This document shows, in pieces, positions 20,726 to 31,773 of a DNA stretch of 38,247 nt. The notes below the pieces were generated by a model. That model was not told where the DNA came from and did no database searches. It was given only the letters and a program-made list of their open reading frames with translations. Each line of letters opens with the position of its first letter. Position 1 is the first letter of the stretch. A program made the translations under genes and the position numbers. Location: positions 1-38,247 of the forward strand of contig NXFV01000420.1 of assembly GCA_002803225.1 (NCBI GenBank). Reading direction: 5' to 3'. Source of the DNA: Gamarada debralockiae. Taxonomy: Eukaryota > Ascomycota > Leotiomycetes > Helotiales > Hyphodiscaceae.

Positions 20726-21028
20726 CCTGGACCCACTATACTTTTGACCACGGCCTTCGTACAGCAGTAATACCCGTTCCTTAACTTTTGTAGCGAGCTC
20801 TGTCTTTGATCCTCCTGACGACAATACAACACCCAATCAATTCCACGCGAGAATGTACTCCAAAAAGACACGACGCGTTAGCCATTTTTAAGCTGTAGAC
20901 ATGAATAGATTGCGCAAATTCCTTCTTGACAAATAACGTTTCACATCAAGAATCCCAAATATCGGAAACAAATACGGTCATGCCTGACTGTCACAGCAAC
21001 GCCCATTCTGAGAGCGCAAAAACACGAT

Positions 21029-23423
21029 TTAAAAGCTCTCTCTCGAATTGCGACCTCGTTCCTCCATTTGCGGATGATTGTATTCCTGTGCAACCCATGC
21101 GAGGAACACCGTCTCGCCAACTTGCACCGGCGGCCCATCAGGTTGAGGATCTCTGTCAAATTCGGGCACCTTCTGAACTTGGAACTCCACTCCATCCTTC
21201 CGGGCTCTCCTTGAGGCGTACAGTTTGAAGCCGAGATACCAAATCATTCCAAAGGCAAGTATGCTCCATGCAACGGTTGGTGTGGTGAACCAGGCGACGG
21301 CAGCCCCCTGGGTTGCGAAAACGCCCTTCGGGGGCACCCAGGATGCGACAATGGGATAAGCGCTGCCGATTGCGAAAATGAACGCACTGAGAATGCTGAT
21401 GAAGGGGTTAAAGGATGATTTTGATCGCCATCTTTCTCGGCTGCTGAACCGAAGCTTCAGCATCCCGACCGCAATGGCGAATCCAAAGACGGCGACAATG
21501 GTGTATGAATAGAGGTTGACGAGAACGCCGTATGCGTCTGTAGGATGGAGATGGATGGTCACGAGGATCATGAGAATGGTGAACAACCAGTGAAGAAAGA
21601 GTGCACCTAGCGGTGTCTGTTGAGTGTGTTCTCGAGGGTCGAGCCAAGATCTCGTTAATAGCCAATGGAACTTCCTGTTGAAGAAGGAGTGCTTGTCTGA
21701 TCGAATCCAGGTTAAAAAGCGTCCGAATGAGAGGTTCTTGGTTTGTCCGAAAAATTTGGCAAAAGGTAGAACTCCTTCTTTGGCAATTTCCTGCTTTACT
21801 ATACTTGAACATCAGTGAAAATCTTCAGTGTCATTCAGGTAATTTAATAGCAAACCTCTTGCTGCGGTGAACGTCATCACCACAATATTTCCAAAGCTTG
21901 ATATTGCCATAAACGCGGAGAGGATACGCTGTGGTTGACTGCCGTCCTTAGACAAAGCTCCAAAGGTCAATTGAAAGAACAAAAGCGCTACATTGTTCTC
22001 TGGATTCAGTTGAGCCTCCTTGGGAACAACTATCATCTAAGGGGAAAGCGTCAGCACAAACTGCCCTGAAAGCTGGCAAATTTTGCACTTACATATGCAA
22101 CGTTGACGAGAAGATAAAGAACGCAAACAATGGCAACACCTATTGCAGTTCCTCTCGGCATCTTCTTTCGAGGTGTGCCAATCTCACCAAGCACCTAACA
22201 CTGGTCAGTTATTTGCCTTGAAGATAAATTGGTCAACTCACATAGTTCGGTTGGTCGAAGCCACTCCATGCGAATATGACTGCAAGGAAGGCTTCAGTGT
22301 AGCCATATGAATCCTGCGACGCGCCAGCGAACGAATTGTTCACTGCCAAATTCTCATAGGCGTAAGTCTTTGTGTGAAAAGCTCCAGCCCAAGCACATAT
22401 CCCGATAATAACCACTAACAACAGCATTAGGACCTTGATCAATGCAAACAAGTTGCCCAACCAGATTCCTCCTCTTCTAGAAAATGTGTGAATTAGGCAA
22501 GCGAGTGTCGCTGCTGCAACTGCGAGTCCCCTGACGGCGCTGTTTGTCACCGGAACGTTCGCGGCTTGGAGAGTACGGACTCCAAAGATGAGGCAGTTTC
22601 CAGCCATGTTTCCAAGAATAATATATGCCATGGCAAAGACACAGGTGACGAGGAGAACCGCTATGGAAAATTTCAGGGTCAGCAATTGCTCAAAGGAGTT
22701 CAAAGATTGGAGCTGAGTGGGTTTATAAGTTTTGAGCTCCCGAAATACCCTTCGTCCAGTAGGATTTGGGATGACTCATGATCGGGCCAGAATCACTCAG
22801 ATTCTAAGAACAATTGCTCGGAGAAATGCATACTTCGCTGGCGATATGCGGGCCAGATGAACACGTATTGCAGCTGTTCAGAAGTCAGAATGCTCAGTTC
22901 CACACGATCAATATATGTCGTTGACCGAAAGCCTACATAGTTCAAGGTCCCTCCACTTCGCGGAATACCTTGTTCCACCCCTTCAAATTTATGACGGGGC
23001 GTTGACAAGCCAAATTCGATGTTAAGATGGGCACCTGCAATTGTATACACCGCGCCAGCAGCCCAGAAAAGAAGGGTAACGCCGACACTTCTCGTTCCTC
23101 GCATAACTGTCGACGGCGAATTGAATATGCCCGTCCCTGCCAGACTTATTAGCTTTGTGTTGAATATTGCAGAAGGAGTGCAAACCTATAACGCGATTGA
23201 CCACCAGTGCGATCACAGACCAATATCCCAAACGAAATCGCTCTTCAGGAGCCTTTGTGATAATAGTATTCGGAATGTTTTCCGGCAAGATGTCAAGTCT
23301 TGCAGAATTGATACTACTGTCATCATCTTGAAACCGCGGACTAGTTGACTCAGTCACTTGGTCTGTAGTTGGATGCATTGCGGCCACGATGTTTGTAGCA
23401 GAGGAGTTGGTGGAGATGAGCAT
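21029..23423 (-). CDS. amino-acid permease, high-affinity methionine permease (MUP1)-like
   Basis: Minus-strand exons 23423-23186, 23136-22937, 22873-22834 (40 nt), 22660-22242, 22194-22093, 22036-21856 and 21798-21029, all GT..AG and in phase; about 649 residues. The APC-superfamily start is typical: RLGYWSVIALVVNRVIGTG, IFNSPSTVMRGTRSVGV. The LAT/methionine-permease signature follows: HLNIEFGLSTPRHKFEGVEQ then GIPRSGGTLNYLQYVFIWP. About 12 hydrophobic spans can be followed to LAFGMIWYLGFKLYASRR, with a hydrophilic C-tail. Expected role: plasma-membrane uptake of methionine or related amino acids. The start at 23423 (MLISTNSS) gives an N-tail of about 75 residues before TM1; the frame is open to an ATG at 23612, which is less likely. 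The third intron (173 bp) is unusually long here. Confidence 0.88.
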
Positions 23424-24035
23424 CTGATCAGAGGATAGCAGCAGGAGAACACTCGCAGAGAAGGCTGGGCCTTTTGACCCATGGCATATTATGGCCCCGA
23501 TTATTATCGTTTTTGCCGATAATGCTATTTTCAGCTCAGTAAGCCTCATGCGGGTTAAATTGTTCGTTCCAAGGCTGGGAGACTGGGAGACCTTGGTGTC
23601 TCGCTGAACCATACCTCGTGGCGTTGGCTAAGAGTCAGTATTCGATATTGTGAAACTTTGTTCCGCCCACATTGCGTTTGATTGGACGCACGAGCAACTT
23701 GCAAACCTGGACCCAACATTTCGCTCCTATATAATCGGGCGCAAGGCAGATTGCCTGCCTTGTATGCCTCGCTAAGTCTCAGCGTTTACCGCACCCTCTC
23801 CTCCACATCCAATAGAACGCACGGGATAGCTCGTGTTCCTACACGCGGGGAGCCGTCTTTGCGAAAGGCTCAAATCTTGCTTTACTTCGCGTGAAAATAT
23901 CGCTGCGAATATATTCTCTCGCATACTATCGCCGATGGAGTGATAGAAAATGTCTTCTTACACCTGATAAGCCACTGCAAATAGGCGCGGCAAGTGTGAC
24001 GAATTTGCTTGCCTTCCAACTCAGCCTTATGGACA
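23424..24035. other. divergent intergenic region
   Basis: This holds the 5' flanks of the permease and of the unknown gene at 24036. I see no conserved element with certainty and no gene. Confidence 0.4.
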
Positions 24036-26582
24036 ATGGCTACGTCTCTGTCTGATGTCGCTAGAGCGGCTACATTCGCGTGGGATATTTATCGTCTTGG
24101 ATGGAGTGAAGAATTAGATGCAAGTATGTGGAATATTTGAGGCTTTCTTGCTGCACTGGTTTAGTAAAGAACATATAGATTCCTTCTACTTCTGTCAAGG
24201 AGTCGACGAGCGCATCGCAGCCTTGTCTCCAGCTTCAATTCAAATACGCTCGCTAACTACATATTTCCTGTAGGCAAGCAATATCAGGAATTCGGAGACA
24301 ACATCAAGAGCCTTGCTAAGAATCTCGATAATATCTCTAATGTCGTCGAAAATGCAAGAGCCACCTGGACAACACAATCTCTTCGTCTGGGGCGCTCTCG
24401 AGGCCCGCCTCCACAGAAAAACTGGAACTTGACTTCGTTACGAGAAATTATTGGAGACTATCACCGAACTCTCGCAGACTGTGAAAAACTTCTCCAAGAA
24501 AACCGCGAGTTTAAGAAGAACCGAAACTTTGCCTACAACATTGAGTGGAACCTCGTAATCCAGCCGAAAGTCGATCAATTGCGCCGAAGGTTGGACTCTC
24601 ATAACTCCAAGATCTTGATCCTACTAAAGCCTCTGGAATTAAATCTACTTTCCGAAATACATCACGATCTCGCGGAACGTATTGATGCTGTCCATAGAAG
24701 CGTGCTGCATCTCCAAGGTCTGCTCATTCAGGACGTCGAGCAAGCCATATCTGAACAAGGACGAGTTATTCCAGCAACTTTGACTGTCCCAGCAGAGATT
24801 GAAGACAAGTTCCGAGCCGCCGCTGAGAGGTCCCGTCCAGAAACACGAATGCAGAGTAACTTCCCGCTGCAGGCTGGAGCTGATGCATTTGTTGAGCATG
24901 CGAAAGAAAGCACAAAGAAATTTACGGCCGGAAATTTCGTCAAGGAGCGAACCCCTCCCCCAACGCAGTATCTGAATCTTCTCAAGTGCATATGGATTAT
25001 GAGACGCCTTCAAGAAAGCGATGAATTGAAAAACGCTCCTGCAGACTCGCAATGGCCAGGATACGTAGCCCAGTTGAACGAGGATTTGTCCATGGAATGC
25101 CAGCGATTCACAGCCCCTTCTTCACAACGACTAATTGCACCACTTCTGACCAGTCTGTTGAGCGACGATGAATACAACATCTGGCCTGGAGAAAATATTG
25201 CAGAATACATCTCCCCGCACTTCGAGGTGTGCATGGAGGAAGTGCTAAAGCTTCCAATGCCGAGTCCGTCGGAGTCACTACAGCGCGATATGACGATTTA
25301 CTGGCTAGAGTCGACCAGGTACCGTCTTGTGGAGTCTGTGGAAGACAGGAATACCCCATCAACTCACCGTGAAGAGTTCAAGATGGATATTGACCTCAAA
25401 ACTGTGAAGTTAACGCCGATATACGCCACTCCCAGCTCCAGACAAAAGTCTTTCGAAGTCCTGGTTCATTCAGCGAGCACTCAAAGCAATCCGACTTTCC
25501 AAGAGCTCAAGCACATCCATCGTCTTCAGCATCTCCTCACAGGATACAAAGTGTACGAGCGATACGACCAAGCAATGGTGACAGCCTCTTTCAAAATCTC
25601 AGGACAAGATGCTCCTGTCGAAGAGCATGGAAGACTTCAACTCTGGTTGCCGCACCCTATTACTGGTAATAGCTCCTTGGCCTCTCCTACGTCAAGCGCC
25701 GTTCAAAGTGTAGCAAGCAGCAGCCGAGCGTCACTCAGCACGGCCACAGAATCCTTAACAATGGGCAACAGTCGTGAGGATATAACACCTAGCCGACTAA
25801 GTAGCCGCTCATTCACTAGCAGCTCCAAACAGCGCGTCCCTAGTGTAATGACTGGCTCGAGCTCCAAACGCCGCGCCCCAAGCTTCATAACGAATTCGAG
25901 CTCCAAAGGTCGCACACCAAGCGTCATGACAAACTCAAGCACTATATCACGTAGCTCCATGAGCTCTATCACAACTATCAGTACCGGCACGGGCAAAGCG
26001 CACCTTCACGAGAAGCCTGCGAAGCCCTTACTCGTCATTTTCTTGAAGAGTCGAGATCCGTCGGCAAAGCTCGCAATCGTGGCACTCCAGATCGATGATA
26101 AAACTGAGGTAATGAGAGAGCGGTGTGGGTGCAGGACATCGAATAGTCAGTGCCGAATCAGCTGCATTGAGCGCTCTGAGGGCAACCTGCTCATGCAACG
26201 ATGGGACGCGGACCAGGGGTTGGGGAGCTGGAACTTGGCGAAATTAGGGGTTGAGCAGAAGAAAGACTTGCCGGAAGATGGTTGGAGTAATGTGAAGAGG
26301 GTTTCGCTGAAATTCGATAGCCTTGAAGGTAGGTCTTTATCTTGCTAGTACGGACAGCATTAACCTATATCATTAGACCGGTACAAGTTCAGCGGAAGTC
26401 CATGCCACTGCAAGCCGAAGATGCAGCATGAGCTATCGAAGTGCATACTTGATCGACATCATGGCATCTTTGGTGAAGTCAGACAGATTGGTAGCCAGAG
26501 ATTGCGGAACTACCACCAGGAGCGCGATAAAGCAACTGGAAAGGACATAGTGGTTGGGTCATTGCCTGAGGGTGAGGAATAA
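24036..26582 (+). CDS. fungal protein of unknown function (782 aa), helical N-terminus and Ser-rich linker
   Basis: Exons 24036-24123, 24274-26328 and 26377-26582, in phase; an unspliced reading stops at 26348. The N-terminus (ARAATFAWDIYRLGWSEELD, then KQYQEFGDNIKSLAKNLDNI) resembles the start of many uncharacterised filamentous-fungal proteins, with coiled-coil character to about residue 220. A central Ser/Thr-rich linker (about residues 430-540) contains three near-identical 13-residue repeats. The last third looks folded and contains a Cys-rich pair of patches: RCGCRTSNSQCRISC and, after the second intron, SGSPCHCKPKMQ. The final exon ends DIVVGSLPEGEE. I assign no enzyme or pathway. It might be a scaffold or signalling protein, but the sequence does not show it. 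The 150-bp first intron is long for this window. Confidence 0.8.
25821..25937 (+). repeat. three tandem 39-bp units coding 13-residue repeats
   Basis: Units start at 25821, 25860 and 25899, each beginning AGCTCCAAA. They encode SSKQRVPSVMTGS, SSKRRAPSFITNS and SSKGRTPSVMTNS. The units keep the frame and sit in the Ser-rich linker of the 24036-26582 gene. The basic K-x-R-x-P-S pattern could be a phosphorylation site repeated three times (inference). Confidence 0.85.
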
Positions 26583-27039
26583 GGACGGCGTGGGATGCCT
26601 TGGAGACGGTGTCCGGGACAATCGGAGGGCCACTGCGGACGAATTTTGAGCAAAGATTGTCTGCCAGATGTTTAGCTCAGTCGGGAGAAGAAACGTAGAT
26701 TTTATGTATATACCAGCATTAATGTGAACTTTAAGGACTAAATCACAATAGATAAAAAGCTTTAAAGGAGCAACTCTACAGGAGGAGCTCTCTTGCTCTT
26801 TTCCACCTCTTCGGCTAATTAGCACAGCCTCATGTGGCTGACTACGTGCTCACGTTCGAAGCGGCGTTAGCGGAATTGTCAACAAGTAGATCCTATTTGC
26901 TACGGCAGAAGAGTGATGAGCTTCAGAATATTCTTTAAGCTCTTAATTTCCCTACTCTGAATGAGATTGTCCAAACCGAATTATAGATTCAAAGGAGAAC
27001 TGAAACTAGACGTCCGGTCACCTCGTCCTCCTGACGATG
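26583..27039. other. intergenic, 3' flank plus transposon flank
   Basis: I see no gene. At about 27009-27030, GACGTCCGGTCACCTCGTCC may be a terminal inverted repeat end of the Tc1/mariner relic that follows, but no partner end was found. Confidence 0.35.
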
Positions 27040-27475
27040 CAAACTGTAAGAGCTTGCGCCATTGCTCTGCGTACACCTATCCGAAACCCCACCACAACTA
27101 CTTTTTCTCAAGCAATATTACTTCTATTGATACATAGGTTTTTATTCCTTATAGTACTTGTACTAGTATATAATTTAATGTTCAGTTGCCATTCCGTTTG
27201 CAGCAATAACGTCCTCAATCTTACACGTGATTCTCTGTCAAATATATCCACTTTTTCGGGTCTACCTAGTCCTACAACTTGCAATACTCTCTTCATCTCT
27301 TCAATACTTATAGAGGGTTCTGTGGCTTAGTGATCTCGTGCTTTATCCATCTCCAGACCTTCTTAATTGGTTTTAGATCAAGTGACGAGGGAGGCTAGTC
27401 GAACCCCGGGTGATATTCGCTAGAACTATCACAACAACTAGGGGGCAACTATTGTATTGGTATTGAAATTGAAGG
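27040..27475 (-). mobile_element. Tc1/mariner-type transposase remnant, copy B
   Basis: On the minus strand, from about 27410 downward, one frame reads HPGFD-stop-PPSSLDLKPIKKVWRWIK then HEITKPQNPL. This is the DWPPxSPDLNPIExVW block that carries the last catalytic acid of Tc1/mariner DDE transposases. The C-terminal part (RVLQVVGLGRPEKVDIFDRE, RTLLLQTEWQLNIKLY) follows. The Trp codon of the block is TAG, and further stops lie upstream (27430-27470), so it is dead. Positions 27040-27233 are an inverted copy of 1-193. Confidence 0.75.
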
Positions 27476-27916
27476 TGAGAGGATAAAATACAAAAGCTAG
27501 TCAGTGCTTAAAGCACCGCCAAGCCGTCACATACTCCACCATATCTAGTAAAAGCTGATGTCTCCGCCGGATCCGCCTGCTAATTCGCATCTCCTTTATA
27601 GCATCATCTTTGTCCATGGACTGACGGGGGATCGAGAGGAAACTTGATCTGTGAAGGGTTTCGATCCGGGGCCTAAGTCGATACTACCGCAAATATTTGG
27701 TGACGCCCGAATTTTCACTTTTGGCTTTCGTACACTCACTACCTTCATCTAATCCCATCCGTTAACACGGGAGCCTTGAAACTATGCACAGTTTTTCGCC
27801 CTGCAAACCTTTCGGCTCTTTCCCGAATTACGAAAACATTTCTCCAGAAGCCAATCTGCAATTCTCACTCGCCATGTTATCGCGATCTAGTGCGTCGGAC
27901 TCTCACTCGGGCACCA
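27476..27916. other. intergenic, 5' flank of the GIY-YIG relic
   Basis: I see no gene here. The frame of the next gene is open from 27776 and could extend its N-terminus by 47 residues (LCTVFRPANLSALSRITKTF and so on, a possible mitochondrial-like presequence). Confidence 0.35.
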
Positions 27917-28339
27917 ATGACTGATGATTCCATATCTCGTGTTGAAGAAGTGAAGGTACCCTTTTCACGTTAATACGTTCTATACCACCTGATGATGTCT
28001 CTTAACAACCGATTAGGACGTCGATGGCGATGAGGCCTTAAGCGTATGGAGCGAGTGGGGAGGCCTCGATGATCTCCCAGAACATCCGAAATCGGAGCAT
28101 ATCTCAATCTTCGATAAAGTCCTTCAGGATATCAGTCGAACGCCCACCCTCCTTCATCTCCTCAGAGAAGGTATTCGATACGACATCTTCGTCATTGACT
28201 CCGGTAGTGCAGATGTTGTTCGAGACCAGGTTTTAAGTAGCTTGGACAGCGATTTGCTTAATCTAATCAACACTGGAGAACTTTGGCTCGAGACTCTGAA
28301 GGAGCTCAAGACAAAGAAGCCAGGCATTAGCAACAGACA

Positions 28340-28445
28340 TGGAATCTATGTTTATATCATATACAACCATGCCAATCCTGATGTCGTTGGCATTTGCGTT
28401 GGATCGGCCGTCCGGCTTGCAGTTCGTATCAAGAGACACAAAATG
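28340..28445 (+). other. GIY-YIG nuclease-like domain core
   Basis: This is the core within the broken gene. It has Gly-Ile-Tyr on the first strand and Cys-Val-Gly-Ser in place of Tyr-Ile-Gly, followed by an Arg-rich helix ending RIKRH. The second Tyr of the signature is replaced by Cys (ICVGS); the helix Arg is present. I do not see the downstream catalytic Glu with certainty because the frame breaks about 35 bases later. Confidence 0.65.
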
Positions 28446-29148
28446 GAACAGAAGAAGATTAAAAGATGTCAGAAAAGGGGGGAAACGCAATCGAAAGACG
28501 AAGCCTCCTTCCCAGACCGTACATCAGAAGTTTTGGGCAAGGGAGGGATATCGGGATTTCTGGCTTCGCTTCGCAGAGTTAAACCCCCAAGATGCAAAAG
28601 CGAAGGACGACATGATGTGATTCTCAACATCCTCGGGAAATATTCGGCGCTCCTGTTTCAATAGATGCATCCGCAATTGTTACGGCGCGCCCTACCCCTG
28701 GTGTCAAGGTCGATCCTTATCGATGGGTCGGCCTTAATGTCAAAGATCCTTACAGCAATTTCGAGCATCTCTTCGCGGCCCCAGTGCCACCTTTGGTATG
28801 AACACAACCCTTAGGAGAGAAAAACAGGTTATAAAATTTATTCACTGCCTTAAGCCGCACCGGCTCCTGAACACTATGTTCAGATATGCTGATCCTTCAA
28901 AGGAAGATAGAGCTCAAGTTCTGTTAAGGTGCAGCAAGTGCTCCAGTTTGAGTCGCGTTATCGACCGGACACCCCGCTATGAGATCTTTACTGAAGTCTC
29001 CCTGCTTTACATACGCATGCCCTATTATAATTGCTCTCTGGAGCTCGCGGTTCTCTTCATCCCAGTGGATACGACAATACCTTTCAAGAAATTCAATGTT
29101 GTTGTCGACGCGTACAACTGCGCTTACTACCGGTAGATCGCAAAGGAC

Positions 29149-30469
29149 ATGGACTTCGCATCTCGGGCAGACTTGGAGGCGACGAACGTGTCTTTGCTCG
29201 AAGTGTGGATTAGGTCCCACGGATTTGAATGCCCATATCCTAGCCGGAAAGCAAACCTCGTGGAGCGTGCTGACGATATCCGAAGGTGGCTGAAGGACTC
29301 CAAATTTTCTAACAGACCACCAAAGGCCCTTTGCATCAAATCTGAAGCAATTCAGTCCCAGGAAGATCTCAGTGGACTGTTGTTGGCTAACTTGCTGGTC
29401 TTCGTAATATCTCAGGGCTACTCAGTCAATGAACACAGCAAGAACAAAATTAAGATACAAGATCTGGCTCGAGATGCTTGGGATAGACCAACAATCATTC
29501 GTAGTGGCACCGTCACACCTGAAGCGGTTCGATCTTGCGCAGACCTCGAAGGACTTACACGCAAAGACTTGCCGATATGGATTCAATCTCAGGGATGGGT
29601 GCGGGCTCTAATTGGTATGAACAAAGCAGGACGACTAGATCTAGCTCGGAGAATCTGGGACAACCCAGATATCACCCATAGCTACCCCATCACTCCCGAC
29701 GAGGTTCGGTCTCGTAAAGATCTTGAGAGACTATCAAAGAACGGCCTGAAAAGCTGGATTCTCTCTCGCGACCACGAAGTGACAAATCATAGCCAAGCTC
29801 AAAGGAAGAGCTATTGGATCAGGCTCGCGCGGTCTGGGATCATCTGGAAGGCTTTTCTGGCGATCGCGGAGCTAGACTGAAGGGTACAATATCAACGCAG
29901 GAAAAGCTCAACCTTGCTGCCAAAAACATCAAGACGTTCAAGGCCCCTAAGATTGGTTCAGACCTCGTTAGCATGAAGAGGGACGGGCTCCTCGGCTGGA
30001 TAAGGTCTCAAGGAATCGTTATTCCAGTGAATCAGGCCAAGAACAAGCATCTTTCCCTAGAGCTGGCTAAGACAACATGAGAAGCTGTAAAAGGTGGAGA
30101 ACCCTTCCGAAAAATATACGGATCCGTTCTCACAGCATACCCATTGGAAGAGGCGTCAATAACATCAAGAAAAAGTTTCAGTCTCTAGCGGAGCAGATGT
30201 GGGATGCTATACAAAACGGCACCTTGACCAGTTTAAGGAAGAACCTTAAACCAGACAAGGTCAAGGTTCCTCAGAACTGGGAGGATCTTAGGCAGATGGC
30301 AAGAGCAGATCTGGTACAATGGACTAGGTCTCATAGAGTTTTCATTAAGCCAGGCGACTTAGCAAAGGAGAGAGTTATAGCCCTAGCCGAGAAGACCTGG
30401 GATGCTATCGAAAGCGGCAGCATAGATGATCTGAAGAAGGAAAAACCAAAGAAGGTTAAGGCTCTCTAA
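29149..30469 (+). repeat. about seven SAP-like tandem repeats (about 55-60 aa each)
   Basis: Each unit follows a pattern near I-x2-E-x-VRS-x2-DLE-x-L-x3-L-x2-WI-x-SQG, then about 10 variable residues and K-x2-L-x2-LAR-x-IWD. Examples: DLEGLTRKDLPIWIQSQGW, DLERLSKNGLKSWILSRDH, DLVSMKRDGLLGWIRSQG, DLRQMARADLVQWTRSHRV. The leucine and glycine spacing recalls the helix-extended-helix of SAP DNA-binding motifs. Approximate unit starts are 29160, 29345, 29520, 29695, 29955, 30110 and 30265. Confidence 0.6.
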
Positions 30470-31773
30470 GCCGGAGGAGGTTCCATAGCAGACGGTCTCC
30501 CGGACCTGATTCAACAGATCCGATTTAACGTGTTGACATGTAGCGGTTGGTCTACGGAAGAGGCTGCTAACATTGAGGCTCTATAGTAGAAGATAAGAGA
30601 CTTAAACTTGTATACAGTTGTTATCTGTTATTGTGGGAGCCGTATAGCTTCGAGCTGTGGAAAGTTGTATGTGAATATAGTTGAGTTATTCAGCTATTTG
30701 CTAAATGCTAGCTAAGCTATGCTATCACGTGCCGGCTCGAGAAGCAGCCTGTGACATTAATAATTAAATAATTAACAAATTCAAGTTATTTTATAAATCT
30801 TACTATTGATTGATTGATTGATTTACACCTATCTGGCTGAATAGTTACGCAGGTCATCTGTAAGTACAAAATCCCTAGAGGGAAACCTCTCTGGACAAAA
30901 ACCCCTAGGTTCAATCTGTCTCTCTGCCTACTATGAGTCGGCGCGCCGCCAGTATTCCGCAGCCTAGGCTTCTACTGTAACGTTCTCTCTTATTGTCATC
31001 GGTTAACCATTAATCAGTGATCTACAATACACCATTCTATAAGTACATAAGTTCAAATGTTGACCCAAAGACCTCAAGGCTCGGCCGTCTAGTTCTGTAT
31101 TACCAGAAAAGCCTCTGGTTTTCCCTTGCCTTGCCCTAGGCCCTCACCGACCCTTCGCTAGCAATTGTCTGGAGACCCCTTCTGCTCAGCCTTTATCGAG
31201 TTTCCTTGCTTCACCCAAGGAAAAAGTGGCTTGTTTGAATAGCTAGCATGCTAGTTACTCCTCTGTATATTTACACTAGATAGGTGAAGTAGTACTCTAG
31301 GCCTTCTACATGCCACCGAACCCTGCCTATTTATTAACTGGGAGGCAAGGCCACGTGACAGAGCTAGGGGTGACCAAGCCCTAGGGGGTAGGGATTCGAA
31401 CCCTACGCACAGCGCTTACGGCCGAAGACTAGCCTGGTGGTCGCCGGCCAACCCACTATACAGTACTGTAGTAGTCTCCCGAACATAGGCTTGCGTTCCT
31501 GGGAAGTGTCTGCCCACACAACTTCCTCCAATCTTAGTATTATAATATCAATTATATAAGTTATTACTTAACGCTTTTAATACTAATTTAAAAAAAGCTT
31601 TTAAGAACTTATATTTGGCCTAATAATATTAACGATTAGAGGTAGAGTGCGGCTATTGCCGCAGTTGACCGCCTTCTATTTCAGGTAAGGTACTTCGCGA
31701 TTCTGTCCGGTCGCTTCGTCCTATCTTCCGTTTCCACAAACCCGCAGCAAAACAGACAACCGGGTGCGCAACA
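30470..31773. other. repeat-rich AT-rich intergenic region
   Basis: I see no gene. It holds a TTGA tetranucleotide run at about 30805-30825, AT-rich stretches at 30755-30800 and 31540-31630, and a Pol III B-box-like block near 31380-31450. The last 130 bases are the 5' flank of URA4. Confidence 0.45.
31383..31452 (-). repeat. tRNA-like / SINE-like block with a perfect B box
   Basis: On the minus strand the block contains GGGTTCGAATCCCTAC, a perfect Pol III B box (GGTTCGAATCC) with a T-stem, and upstream a D-arm-like TTGGCCGGCGACCACCAGGC. I cannot fold a convincing acceptor stem or assign an anticodon. It is either a decayed tRNA or the head of a tRNA-derived SINE. Confidence 0.35.

Larger units (their letters stand above)
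27917..30469 (+). pseudogene. GIY-YIG domain protein with tandem SAP-like repeats, broken
   Basis: Start MTDDSISRVEEVK (27917-27955), then a 63-bp intron and exon 28019 onward. The GIY-YIG core at about 28340-28445 reads GIYVYIIYNHANPDVVGICV then GSAVRLAVRIKRHK, fitting GIY-x(n)-[YC]-[IV]-G-S..R..R....H. After a G6 run (28477-28482) the sensible reading moves by one frame (HQKFWAREGYRDFWLRFAEL), and moves again near 28615-28640. A further intron probably ends at 28902, giving DRAQVLLRCSKCSS. An in-frame TAG stands at 29134-29136, a frameshift at about 29807, a TGA at 30078-30080, and another shift near 30165. From 29149 to 30469 about seven repeats of 55-60 residues follow. Role unknown; by domain, possibly a DNA endonuclease with DNA-binding repeats. 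It is probably inactive. Confidence 0.6.

Noticed and set aside
23022..23612. Start of the permease at the ATG at 23612
   Set aside because: It would add 63 residues with a hydrophobic stretch before the family N-tail; the ATG at 23423 fits better, although the upstream one is not excluded.
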